From JAUYIV01 sp035464675 (GTDB lineage: Bacteria; Actinomycetota; Acidimicrobiia; Spongiisociales; UBA11373): 41,461 bases of DNA. Where the stretch lies: contig DATHSA010000082.1 of assembly GCA_035464675.1 (NCBI GenBank), positions 1-41,461 of the forward strand, written 5' to 3'. Below the pieces are notes generated by a model. It saw only the letters and a program-made list of their open reading frames with translations, was not told the origin of the DNA and did not search any database. A program made the position numbers and the translations under genes. This document shows, one piece after another, positions 24,760 to 32,391 of this stretch. How positions within the stretch are numbered: position 1 is the first letter of the stretch; each line of letters opens with the position of its first letter.

Positions 24760-24970
24760 GGGGGGAAGATAGTTGTACGGTGCCCGTCGCCGTCCCGTCG
24801 TGGGTCCTCAGCGGCGTCGGAGGCAGGGGCGGGGGCCGAAGGCCCTGTCAGGGGATGTCCGGTGTGTCGTCGGTCGCGACGGCGACGTCGCTGATGTCGA
24901 CGATCTGATCCGGTCCGAGTCGCGTCGGAGTCCTCCCTTCTCTCTCACTCCGTCTGCTATCCCTTCCCCC
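24760..24970. promoter_or_regulatory. Divergent menBA/menE intergenic region
   Basis: A 211-bp gap. The menB side has TATCTT (24771-24766, minus strand) six bases from its ATG; the menE side has TATCCC (24958-24963) seven bases from its ATG. Neither start has a ribosome site, so both transcripts may be leaderless. The open frame extending menE upstream through this gap has no similarity to the family. Confidence 0.45.
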
Positions 24971-26272
24971 ATGGATTGGCTTGCCCATGCTGCCGAGAAC
25001 CGACCCGATGCTCCGGCCATCGTCTTCGGCGATCGAACCATCTCGTACGCCGATCTCGACAGGGCGGCGAATGCGGTGGCGGGCATGGTGCTCGGCGCCG
25101 GGCTGGAGGGCTCCGGGGTGGCCTTCTGGGGTGAACGGGATCCTGCGACGGTTGCGGCGGTGTGGGGAGTCTGCCGGGCGGGGAGCGTCGCCGTTCCCGT
25201 GGACTCGCGGCTCCCTCCTGCAGAGGCGATGCGGCTCACCCGCGACGCCGGAGTGCGGGGCCTCTTCCCGATACCGGAGGAGGGCATCGACGCACTGCTC
25301 GACCGGCGGGCGCCCGACGAGACACCGGCCTGGGGGCCCCCCGATCCGTCGTCCCGGTTCGTGGTCTTCACGTCGGGGAGCGAGGGTGCCCACAGGGGGG
25401 TGATCCTCACCGGCGAGAACATCTCGGCCGCCGTCGCCGGCTCGCGCGAGCGCCTCGGCAACGGCCCCGACGACGCCTGGCTGTGCGTGCTCCCGCTGTT
25501 TCACGTCGGGGGGCTGTCGATCCTGTGGCGGCAAGCCGAGCAGGGGGCCCCGGTGGCGCTGGAGAGCCGATTCGACCCGGCACGGATCGGCAGGCTTCTC
25601 GGGACCGCGGCGTTTTCCTCGCTGGTGCCGACGATGCTGCAGCGAGTGCTCGACGCCGGGCCCGTGCTCGGCTCGGGACGGGTCCTGGTCGGCGGTGGAC
25701 CCGCCGACCCGTCCCTGCTCCGCAGCGCCCTGGAGGCCGGGGTGCCCGCGCTCCAGACCTACGGCCTCACGGAGACGGCGTCCCAGGTGACCACGGTGGC
25801 GCCGGGGGACGAGGAGACCGACCTGGGCACTGCCGGTCGGCCCATCCCCGGCGCCGAGGTGAGGATCGCCGAAGGGCGGATCGAGGTACGGGGTCCGATG
25901 GTGACCCCGGGGTATCTGGGCGAACCCGAGCGGGAGCCCGGGTCATGGTTCACCACCGGGGACCTGGGAGAGATCGATGGCCGGGGCCGCCTCACGGTGA
26001 TCGGCCGAGCCGACTCTGTGATCGTCACAGGCGGCGAGAACGTCCACCCCACGTCGGTCGAGAGAGCGCTGCGGTCCTGCCCGGGAGTCGTCGATGCACG
26101 AGTGTTCGGCGTCGCCGACGACGAGTGGGGGAGGAGGGTGGTGGCGGAGGTGGTGCTGGACGGCGTCGGCGTGGCGGAGGTCCGGGAATGGGTGGCCTCC
26201 CGTCTCACTCCATCCGAGATCCCGAAGGAGTGGCGCACGGTGGAGAAGCTGCCGGGGAAGTTGGAGGGTTGA
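24971..26272 (+). CDS. menE: 2-succinylbenzoate-CoA ligase
   Basis: A 433-residue ANL-superfamily adenylating enzyme. Motifs are the P-loop-like FVVFTSGSEGAHRGVILT (normally TSGTTGxPKG, so the usual lysine is Arg/His here), LPLFHVGGLSILWR, QTYGLTETASQ, WFTTGDLGEIDGRGRLTVIGRADSVIVTGGENVHP and the C-terminal catalytic Lys in LPGKLEG. Short length, the LFHVGG motif and the divergent menBA pair support MenE over a general acyl-CoA ligase. The ATG at 24971 is where homology begins (DWLAHAAENRPDAPAIVFGDRTISYADLD). Confidence 0.9.
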   Translation: MDWLAHAAENRPDAPAIVFGDRTISYADLDRAANAVAGMVLGAGLEGSGVAFWGERDPATVAAVWGVCRAGSVAVPVDSRLPPAEAMRLTRDAGVRGLFPIPEEGIDALLDRRAPDETPAWGPPDPSSRFVVFTSGSEGAHRGVILTGENISAAVAGSRERLGNGPDDAWLCVLPLFHVGGLSILWRQAEQGAPVALESRFDPARIGRLLGTAAFSSLVPTMLQRVLDAGPVLGSGRVLVGGGPADPSLLRSALEAGVPALQTYGLTETASQVTTVAPGDEETDLGTAGRPIPGAEVRIAEGRIEVRGPMVTPGYLGEPEREPGSWFTTGDLGEIDGRGRLTVIGRADSVIVTGGENVHPTSVERALRSCPGVVDARVFGVADDEWGRRVVAEVVLDGVGVAEVREWVASRLTPSEIPKEWRTVEKLPGKLEG

Positions 26273-26294
26273 CTTTGGCGGCGTGGCCCGGTTG

Positions 26295-26309
26295 CTCCCC
26301 CGGAGGGAG
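26295..26309. terminator. Small hairpin between menE and the FKBP gene
   Basis: CTCCC-CCGGA-GGGAG, a 5-bp stem with a 5-base loop, in the 60-bp gap between these convergent genes. Weak but well placed. Confidence 0.35.
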
Positions 26310-26332
26310 ACGAGTCGGTTCGGGCGATCCGG

Positions 26333-26824
26333 TCACCCCTTCTCGATCGACTCGATCGTGATCTCGAAGGTCAGCGCCTGGCCGGCCAGCGGGGGGTTGG
26401 CATCGACGGTGATGGTGTCGTCGCCGACCTCGAGGACCGTGACCTGGCTCCCGTTGGAAAGCATCACCTGGTCGCCGACGGCGATGCCCTCCGGCGCACC
26501 CTCCGACGACAACTCGACGATCAAAGAGGGATCGGACTCGCCGTATGCCTCTGACGGCTCCAGGCGCACCGTCTTGGTCTCACCCACGGCCATCCCGATG
26601 ACTGCCGAGTCGAAGCCGTCGATCACCCGGCCCTCGCCCACCACGAACTCCAACGGCGAGCGCCCCAGGTTCGAGTCGAACTCGGTGCCGTCGTCGAGCG
26701 TGCCCCGGTACCAGACGCCGACGGTGTCCCCATTGGAGACAGTTGTGGCGGCGGAGTCACCTCCGCCGCCACATGCTGCTGCGATGAGGGCGAGGACGGC
26801 GATGACGCCGCCCCGCCGAATCAT
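26333..26824 (-). CDS. FKBP-type peptidyl-prolyl isomerase lipoprotein
   Basis: A 163-residue lipoprotein with a short signal peptide and lipobox (RRGGVIAVLALIAAAC, Cys about 18), a linker, and an FKBP/SlyD-type domain: VSNGDTVGVWYRGTLDDGTEFDSN, LEFVVGEGRVIDGFDSAVIGMAVGETKTVRLEPSEAYGE, then an insert-in-flap-like segment and the closing strand ALTFEITIESIE. It probably assists folding of exported proteins at the outer face of the membrane. The ATG overlaps the stop of the RNA-binding protein gene (ATGA), so it is translated from the same mRNA; the longer upstream frame is an artefact. Confidence 0.93.
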   Translation of the reverse strand: MIRRGGVIAVLALIAAACGGGGDSAATTVSNGDTVGVWYRGTLDDGTEFDSNLGRSPLEFVVGEGRVIDGFDSAVIGMAVGETKTVRLEPSEAYGESDPSLIVELSSEGAPEGIAVGDQVMLSNGSQVTVLEVGDDTITVDANPPLAGQALTFEITIESIEKG

Positions 26825-27063
26825 CTGCGGGGCCGTGCTTCGTTGACGTTGAGCTTGCGGCCCCCGATCTCGGTGCCGTTGAGCGCCTCGATGGCCTTGC
26901 GGGCTGCATCGTCCGGCATCTCGACGAAGCCGAAGCCCCGCGAGCGGCCGGTGTCGCGATCCATGATCACGGCTGCTGAATCGACCTGGCCGTGCTCGGA
27001 GAAGAGTCTCTCGAGCTCGTCGGAGGTCGTCGAGTAGGAAAGGTTTCCTACGTATATGTTCAT
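26821..27063 (-). CDS. RRM-domain RNA-binding protein
   Basis: An 80-residue single RNA-recognition-motif protein with RNP2 IYVGNLSYS and RNP1 SRGFGFVEM, ending in NEARPRR. It resembles the small glycine-poor RRM proteins of cyanobacteria and other bacteria, several of which are cold-induced; RNA targets are unknown. The ATG at 27063 has AAAGGGA upstream at good spacing. Its stop codon overlaps the FKBP lipoprotein start. Confidence 0.94.
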   Translation of the reverse strand: MNIYVGNLSYSTTSDELERLFSEHGQVDSAAVIMDRDTGRSRGFGFVEMPDDAARKAIEALNGTEIGGRKLNVNEARPRR

Positions 27064-27229
27064 CGGGTCCCTTTCTCGAGTCCCCGCCCGCCTCCGTGGC
27101 GGGCATCTGCCGGTGGGTTCCCGAGAACCAAACGCTCGACTCACCTCAACCAGGCACACATACGATAGCGACCCCAGGGGAAGTGCCATCGCGATTGCTT
27201 TCGAGACAAGGAACCGAATCACTCGTCAG

Positions 27230-27268
27230 GTTCGGCGGCGGAGCCGCCGAAGTCGGCCCGGGAGTCGG
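27230..27268. repeat. 39-bp palindromic repeat, copy 1
   Basis: The first 22 bases contain a perfect inverted repeat: TTCGGCGGC, a 3-base loop GGA, then GCCGCCGAA (27231-27251). This is followed by GTCGGCCCGGGAGTCGG. The whole 39 bp is repeated without a mismatch 94 bp further on. It looks like a small dispersed palindromic (REP-like) element; only two copies exist in this window. Confidence 0.85.
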
Positions 27269-27323
27269 TGACGGCCGCGGCGGGGTTGGGGCCCCGCTCG
27301 TGGAGGAGGGCCGACCGGCGTCT

Positions 27324-27362
27324 GTTCGGCGGCGGAGCCGCCGAAGTCGGCCCGGGAGTCGG
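27324..27362. repeat. 39-bp palindromic repeat, copy 2
   Basis: Identical to copy 1, with the palindrome at 27325-27345. The spacer between copies (27269-27323) is not itself repeated. Confidence 0.85.
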
Positions 27363-27411
27363 CATCGCGTAGGCTCCGGGGGCCCAGACGCACGGGAAGG
27401 GAACACTCCGC

Positions 27412-28164
27412 ATGTGCTTCGATCACGATTCATCGCCTCCGATTTCGCCGGTGAGTGGCGCCGCCGTCGACACCAGGCACCTCGAACTCATTGCCCCGGA
27501 CGGCCAGAGGCTGCAGGCGTTCGAGGCGCTGGGCGACGGCGGCGCGTCCGTGTTGGTGCTCCCGGACGTTCGTGGTCTGTATCGCTTCTATGAGGAACTG
27601 GCGGCGCGGTTCGCCGAGCAGGGGCACAACTCGGTCGCCATCGACTACTTCAGTCGAAGCGCCGGCACCGACGACCGGGACGATGACTTCGACTACATGC
27701 CCCACGTGAGGCAGACGACGTTCGAGACGATCAAGGCCGACGCGGCCGCCGGTGTCACCCATCTCAGGGAACTGGACCCGGATCGCCCCGTGTTCACCGT
27801 CGGGTTCTGCTTCGGGGGATCCAACTCGTGGCACCAGGCCGCCAACGGGCTCGGCCTCGCCGGGGCGATCGGGTTCTACGGCCACCCCAACCGGGAGTCT
27901 CCCGAGGGCGCCACTCCTCTGGTTGAGCGGGTCGACCAGATCGAATGCCCGATTCTCGGGCTGATGGGCGGCGCCGACCCGGGCATCCCCCAGGACGAGG
28001 TCGACCGGTGGCGGGAGGCTTTGACGGCGGCCGGAGTGGAGAACGACATCGTCGTCTACGAGGGCGCCCCGCACTCGTTCTTCGACCGCAAGTACGAGGA
28101 GTTCGCCGACGAGTCCTCCGACGCCTGGAGCCGCTGCCTGGAGTTCATCGCGCAGCACTCGTAG
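27412..28164 (+). CDS. Dienelactone hydrolase family protein
   Basis: A 250-residue alpha/beta hydrolase of the dienelactone hydrolase family, with the Cys nucleophile in GFCFGGSNSW, Asp in GGADPGIP and His in EGAPHSFFDRK. Family members hydrolyse dienelactones in aromatic breakdown or other esters; the substrate here is unknown. It stands alone between the repeat region and an MFS gene. The ATG at 27412 follows GGGAAGGGAA; the first 15 residues are not conserved, and a start nearer the domain is possible. Confidence 0.92.
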   Translation: MCFDHDSSPPISPVSGAAVDTRHLELIAPDGQRLQAFEALGDGGASVLVLPDVRGLYRFYEELAARFAEQGHNSVAIDYFSRSAGTDDRDDDFDYMPHVRQTTFETIKADAAAGVTHLRELDPDRPVFTVGFCFGGSNSWHQAANGLGLAGAIGFYGHPNRESPEGATPLVERVDQIECPILGLMGGADPGIPQDEVDRWREALTAAGVENDIVVYEGAPHSFFDRKYEEFADESSDAWSRCLEFIAQHS

Positions 28165-28206
28165 GCGACTCGCCGCCGGGAATTACGGGCCCAACAACGG
28201 CGCTCA

Positions 28207-28243
28207 TATCATCGGCCCTCGCATGCCCGACGACTGCAGATGA
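28207..28243 (+). promoter_or_regulatory. Putative MFS promoter with a 6-codon leader ORF
   Basis: TATCAT (28207-28212) is followed ten bases later by ATG CCC GAC GAC TGC AGA TGA (28223-28243), whose TGA overlaps the MFS ATG as ATGA. The MFS start has no ribosome site of its own, so coupling through this mini-ORF is possible. Confidence 0.35.
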
Positions 28244-29463
28244 ACGACACCGTACGCCGCACATTCCGTTCGTTGCGCGTACGAAACTTCCGTTTCTTCT
28301 TCATCGGGCAGTTCATCTCCGCGGTCGGACTGTGGATGCAGCAGGTCGCCGAGCTGTGGCTCATCCTCCAGCTGACCGACAGTCCGGCGGCTCTGGGCGC
28401 CATCACCGCCACCCACTTCGGGCCGATCCTGGTCTTTGGGCTATGGGGCGGAGTGATCGCCGACCGGGTCGACAAGCGCCGTCTGCTGATGGTCACCCAG
28501 ACGCTTCTCGGCCTGCTCGCCGGGGGCCTCGCCATCACCAGCGCCCGGGGGACCCTGGGGGTGGCGACGCTCTTCGGGTTCTCGTTCGCCGTCGGAATGG
28601 TGACGGCGCTCGACAACCCGACGCGTCGGTCGTTCGTGCGCGAGATGGTCCCGCTTGCCGACGTGCCGAACGCGGTGAGCCTCAATTCGACGCTCATGAC
28701 GTCCGCCCGGACGGTGGGCCCGATGATCTCGGGGATCCTCCTCGCCACGCACGGGCCGACGGTGGTATTCGCCGTCAACGGGATCTCGTACGGGGCCGTC
28801 GTCGTGGCCCTGTATCTGATGCGACCCCACGAGCTGTATCGGACCGCCCCGGTGCCGCGAGGGCCCGGGCAACTGGTGGAGGGACTGCGGTACTCCTGGG
28901 AGAACAACGCCGTTCGGCTGCCGATCGTGATGATGGCCTGGATCGGAACCGTCTCCTTCAATTTCTCGCTGCTGCTCACGCTCTTCGCCGACCATGTCTT
29001 CGACGCCGGCTCCCAGGGCTTCGGCGTGTTGATCTCGATGACGGCGGTCGGCTCGCTCGTGGGGGCCCTGGTGACCGCCTCCCGTACCCGGGTGACCCCG
29101 CGATACATCGCGATGGCGGCGCTCGGGTTCGGTGCGATCACCCTCGTGGCCGCCGTGGCCCCCACCTACCTCACCATGGCGATCGTGCTGATACCGGTCG
29201 GGATGTTCGCCATCGCTTTCCTCGCCGGGGCGCAGAGCCTGGCCCAGGAGAGCACGGAGCTGCATCTCCAGGGCAGGGTCATGGCCCTCTTCGCAGTGGT
29301 GTTCCTCGGCAGCACCCCTGTGGGAGGCCTGATCGCGGGCGCGGTGGCCGAGTGGTTCGGCCCGAGGGCGGCCTTCGGCCTGGGAGGGTTGACCGCGGTC
29401 CTGGTGGGGGTGTGGGCCTATCGGGTGGCCATGGGCGACCGGGTGACGTACGAGCGTGTGTGA
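28240..29463 (+). CDS. MFS transporter (EntS/MFS_3-like)
   Basis: A 407-residue major-facilitator protein. The N-terminus FRSLRVRNFRFFFIGQFISAVGLWMQQVAELWLILQL and the loop GGVIADRVDKRRLLMVTQ are typical of the EntS-like exporter group, with about 12 hydrophobic helices in two halves. Substrate is unknown; this group includes siderophore and drug exporters. The ATG at 28240 overlaps a 6-codon leader ORF. No operon partner follows: the downstream macro-domain gene is on the opposite strand after a 180-bp gap in which nothing was recognised. Confidence 0.92.
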   Translation: MNDTVRRTFRSLRVRNFRFFFIGQFISAVGLWMQQVAELWLILQLTDSPAALGAITATHFGPILVFGLWGGVIADRVDKRRLLMVTQTLLGLLAGGLAITSARGTLGVATLFGFSFAVGMVTALDNPTRRSFVREMVPLADVPNAVSLNSTLMTSARTVGPMISGILLATHGPTVVFAVNGISYGAVVVALYLMRPHELYRTAPVPRGPGQLVEGLRYSWENNAVRLPIVMMAWIGTVSFNFSLLLTLFADHVFDAGSQGFGVLISMTAVGSLVGALVTASRTRVTPRYIAMAALGFGAITLVAAVAPTYLTMAIVLIPVGMFAIAFLAGAQSLAQESTELHLQGRVMALFAVVFLGSTPVGGLIAGAVAEWFGPRAAFGLGGLTAVLVGVWAYRVAMGDRVTYERV

Positions 29464-29643
29464 GCGGCTGTGGACGGGAGTCTGTGACGACATCGCAGGA
29501 GACAGGTCGGCGTCGAGTTCGCGGGTCACACGGTGGCGACTTCATCGCTCGAGGACGCGTTGCGATCCAAGGGGCCTCCGGTCGCACAGGATCTCCTGGT
29601 GGCTCCCGCCATCCGTGATCACCTGTGGCGTCGGTGCCGCGGG

Positions 29644-30153
29644 CTAGCCGAGCGCAGCGCGGAACGCCTCTGCTGCCTCTTCGTCGTAGCCCACCAGGAT
29701 GATGCGCTCGAGCTCGCCGGGATGGGCGTCCACCCAGAGCCGGGCCGTGTCGGCGATCACCGCGGTCGCCTCACTCAGCGGGTAGCCGAATATGCCGGCC
29801 GAGATCGCCGGCAGCGCCACGGTGGAGACCCCCTCTCCTGCCGCGGTGCCGAGTGCGGCGTTCACGGCGGTGCGGAGGAGCCCCTCGTTGTCCTGTCCCT
29901 CCCGGAAGCGGGGGCCGGCTACGTGGATCACCAGCCGGGAGGGCATCTCGCCCGCCCCCGTGACGGCGGCGACCCCGGGCTCGAGCGGCCCGCGGCTGCG
30001 CACCCACTCGTCGGATTCCTCCTGGATGGACGGCCCGCCGGCGCGAGCGATCGCGGCGGCAACACCACCGCCGTGTTGAAGTCGCTCGTTGGCGGCATTG
30101 ACGATGGCGTCGACATCAAGCCTCGTGATGTCCGCTCGAGTGGCCTCGATCAT
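29644..30153 (-). CDS. Macro-domain ADP-ribose-binding protein
   Basis: A 169-residue single macro domain, starting EATRADITRLDVDAIVNAANERLQHGGGVAAAIARAGG and containing the phosphate-binding loop LPAISAGIFGYPLSEAT. MacroD/YmdB-type proteins hydrolyse O-acetyl-ADP-ribose or remove ADP-ribose from proteins; the asparagine- and glycine-rich motifs needed are present. ATG 30153 fits the domain start; upstream residues are not conserved. It is divergent from the formiminotransferase gene with a 67-bp shared region. Confidence 0.94.
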   Translation of the reverse strand: MIEATRADITRLDVDAIVNAANERLQHGGGVAAAIARAGGPSIQEESDEWVRSRGPLEPGVAAVTGAGEMPSRLVIHVAGPRFREGQDNEGLLRTAVNAALGTAAGEGVSTVALPAISAGIFGYPLSEATAVIADTARLWVDAHPGELERIILVGYDEEAAEAFRAALG

Positions 30154-30220
30154 GGTCACCACATCGAGTATCGGAGCTACGAGTGCCTCTTTCAAGGGAC
30201 GACCGAATACCCTCCCACCC
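30154..30220. promoter_or_regulatory. Divergent macro-domain/ftcd promoter region
   Basis: On the plus strand TACCCT (30208-30213) sits seven bases before the ATG at 30221, with no ribosome site, as expected for a leaderless transcript. No equally clear element was found for the macro-domain gene. Confidence 0.4.
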
Positions 30221-31900
30221 ATGTCGTCCCCACTCGTCGAGTGCGTCCCCAACTTCTCGGAGGGGCGTGACCGGAAGGTGATCCAGGCGATCACCGACGC
30301 CATCACGGTCGTCGACGGCGTCACACTCCTCGGCGTCGATCCGGGCGCGTCCACCAACCGGACCGTGGTGACCTTCGTCGGGCCGCCCGAGGCGGTGGTC
30401 GAGGCCGCGGTGCGTGCCGGACGGGCGGCCGCCGAGCACATCGACATGCGCCGCCACCACGGCGCCCATCCCCGGTTCGGCGCCATGGACGTCTGCCCGT
30501 TCGTCCCGGTGCGCGACATCACCATGAAGGAGGTCGTCGATCTGGCAAGGGAAGCGGGCCGTCGGCTCGGCGAGGCCGGGCACACCATCTACCTGTACGA
30601 GCGCGCCGCGTCGGCCGAGCACCGCCGCAACCTCGCCGATGTGCGCGCCGGGGAGTACGAAGGCCTCCCCGAGAAGCTGAAGGACCCTCGATGGGCACCG
30701 GACTTCGGTCCGGCCGAGTTCCAGCCCGGCACCGGCGCCACGGCAGTGGGGGCCCGGGAGTTCCTCGTCGCCTACAACGTCAACCTCAACACCACGTCCA
30801 CCCGTCGGGCCAACGCCGTCGCCTTCGACGTGCGGGAGCGCGGACGGGTGAAGCGCAAGGGCGACCCGCTCACAGGAGAGATCGTTCGCGGTCCCGACGG
30901 CGAGCCCGAGTACGAGCCGGGCGTCCTCGAGGGAGTGAAGGGGATCGGTTGGTACATCGAGGAATACGGGGTGTGTCAGGTCTCGATGAACCTCACAGAC
31001 ATCTCGGTGACCCCGATCCATGCAGCCTTCGAGGCGGTCGCGCAGAGTGCCGCATCTCGCGGTCTGCGGGCGACAGGGTCGGAGATCATCGGGATGGTGC
31101 CGCTGCGGGCGATGGTCGAGGCAGGACGCTATTACCTGGAACGCCAGCAGCGCTCGCTCGGCATCCCCGACGAGGAGATCGTCAAGATCGCCATCCGCTC
31201 GATGGGTCTCGACGAATTCGCCCCCTTCGATCCGCGGGAGCGAATCATCGAGTGGCGGCTCGAGGAGCGCGGCGATCGGCTGGTGGACAGGACGGTCAGC
31301 GGGTTCACTCGTGCCGTCGCCTCGGAGGCCCCGGCGCCAGGCGGGGGATCGGTGGCTGCACTCGCCGGGGCGCTCGGCGCCGCGTTGGGGACGATGGTCG
31401 CGAACCTCTCGGCACACAAGCGCGGGTGGGACGACCGATGGGAGGAGTTCTCCGACTGGGCGGTCCAGGGCAAGGTCCTCCACGAGCGCCTGCTCACCCT
31501 GGTCGACGAGGACACCGTCGCCTTCGATTCGCTGGTCGACGCCATGCGGGCTGCCCGGGGCTCGGACGACCCCGCCGCCGGGGAGGCGCTCGAGGCTGCG
31601 ACCCGGGGCGCCATCGAGGTGCCGCTGAGGGTGATGGAGGCGTCGCGCGACGCGATGGAGGTGATCGCGGCGATGGCCGCCGAAGGCCTGGCTACCTCGG
31701 TGAGCGACGCCGGGGTGGGTGCCCTGCTCGCCCGCGCCGGGGTACGCGGGGCCCATCTCAACGTGAGGATCAATGCAACCGGATTGAACGACGAAGGGAC
31801 CCGGGACGACTACCTGACCCGTGCCGACGCGATCGCCCGCGAGGCGGCTGCCCGCGAGGACGAGATACTCGAGGTGGTCGCGGGGCGGCTGGGGGAGTAG
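30221..31900 (+). CDS. Glutamate formiminotransferase / formimidoyl-THF cyclodeaminase
   Basis: A 559-residue bifunctional enzyme that moves the formimino group of formiminoglutamate (from histidine breakdown) to tetrahydrofolate and then releases ammonia. The formiminotransferase part (about 1-330) begins LVECVPNFSEGRDRKVIQAI and has the catalytic-region motif DMRRHHGAHPRFGAMDVCPFVP and VAYNVNLNTT. The cyclodeaminase part (about 365-559) begins VSGFTRAVASEAPAPGGGSVAALAGALGAALGTMVANLS. Both domains look intact, which is the fused animal-like arrangement. No hut genes are adjacent. The ATG at 30221 is where homology starts. Confidence 0.96.
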   Translation: MSSPLVECVPNFSEGRDRKVIQAITDAITVVDGVTLLGVDPGASTNRTVVTFVGPPEAVVEAAVRAGRAAAEHIDMRRHHGAHPRFGAMDVCPFVPVRDITMKEVVDLAREAGRRLGEAGHTIYLYERAASAEHRRNLADVRAGEYEGLPEKLKDPRWAPDFGPAEFQPGTGATAVGAREFLVAYNVNLNTTSTRRANAVAFDVRERGRVKRKGDPLTGEIVRGPDGEPEYEPGVLEGVKGIGWYIEEYGVCQVSMNLTDISVTPIHAAFEAVAQSAASRGLRATGSEIIGMVPLRAMVEAGRYYLERQQRSLGIPDEEIVKIAIRSMGLDEFAPFDPRERIIEWRLEERGDRLVDRTVSGFTRAVASEAPAPGGGSVAALAGALGAALGTMVANLSAHKRGWDDRWEEFSDWAVQGKVLHERLLTLVDEDTVAFDSLVDAMRAARGSDDPAAGEALEAATRGAIEVPLRVMEASRDAMEVIAAMAAEGLATSVSDAGVGALLARAGVRGAHLNVRINATGLNDEGTRDDYLTRADAIAREAAAREDEILEVVAGRLGE

Positions 31901-31915
31901 GGCGTCGATCCCCGG

Positions 31916-31937
31916 CCCTGGGGCCACGCTCCCAGGG
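31916..31937 (+). terminator. Hairpin after the formiminotransferase gene
   Basis: CCCTGGG, an 8-base loop, then CCCAGGG, 15 bp after the stop codon. Seven-bp stem with no T-tract. Confidence 0.4.
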
Positions 31938-32031
31938 TCGGGTGTTCCCTTGGAGCCTGAGCCCGACTCCGAGGATTCCCCCCCGAGCGTGTCCCGGTTC
32001 GCGACAATGGGAGTGGAACGGGGAGGTTCCC

Positions 32032-32283
32032 GTGGCAGAGAAGAAGGTCGGAGACGTAGTCCACTACTACGGCGAGATCGGGGTGGCCGGGGTGGTGCTC
32101 ACCGGCGAGCTCGAGGTGGGCGACACGATTCATGTGGTCGGCCACACCACCGATTTCACCGATACGGTCGAGTCGATCCAGATCGACCACGAGACCGTCG
32201 AAAAGGCCAAGAAGGGCGACGACGTCGGGATCAAGGTCTCGGATCGAGTCCGGGAGCACGATGAGGTGTTTCTGGTCGCCTGA
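32032..32283 (+). CDS. EF-Tu domain 2-like small protein
   Basis: An 83-residue protein consisting only of a translation-factor domain-2-like beta barrel: VGDVVHYYGEIGVAGVVLTGELEVGDTIHVVGHTTDFTDTVESIQIDHETVEKAKKGDDVGIKV. This corresponds to the second domain of EF-Tu/IF-2 without the GTPase. Stand-alone proteins of this kind are annotated as translation elongation factor-like and their role is unknown. The GTG at 32032 follows GGGAGG by five bases. Confidence 0.88.
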   Translation: MAEKKVGDVVHYYGEIGVAGVVLTGELEVGDTIHVVGHTTDFTDTVESIQIDHETVEKAKKGDDVGIKVSDRVREHDEVFLVA

Positions 32284-32352
32284 TCGGTTGGCGGCGGGGA
32301 CTGGCGCCCGCAGGGTTGGCGCCCGTCAAATCCGGTCGCCCGCTCGGCTCCG

Positions 32353-32391
32353 TATCGATGGGGAATGGTGACGATGATCCCTGGAGAGACG
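32353..32391 (+). promoter_or_regulatory. Putative heliorhodopsin promoter and ribosome site
   Basis: TATCGA (32353-32358) resembles a -10 element; transcription would begin near the ATG at 32365. GGAGAG (32383-32388) then precedes the preferred ATG at 32392. Two starts are therefore possible: a leaderless one at 32365 and a ribosome-site-led one at 32392. Confidence 0.35.

Larger units (their letters stand above)
27064..27411. other. 348-bp intergenic region with two palindromic repeats
   Basis: This gap separates the divergent RRM and dienelactone hydrolase genes. It contains the long 5' region of the RRM gene and the two identical 39-bp repeats listed separately. Frames across it encode only low-complexity peptides from the repeats, so no gene is called. 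No convincing tRNA or riboswitch fold was seen. Confidence 0.6.

Noticed and set aside
24773..24970. N-terminal extension of menE
   Set aside because: Arg/Gly-rich frame without similarity; family homology and a promoter-like element both place the start at 24971.
27230..27362. CRISPR array
   Set aside because: Only two 39-bp copies separated by one 55-bp spacer, with a strongly palindromic unit and no cas genes nearby.
29464..29643. Small gene in the 180-bp gap after the MFS gene
   Set aside because: The short frames present encode Arg/Ser-rich peptides and have no ribosome site; nothing recognisable was found.
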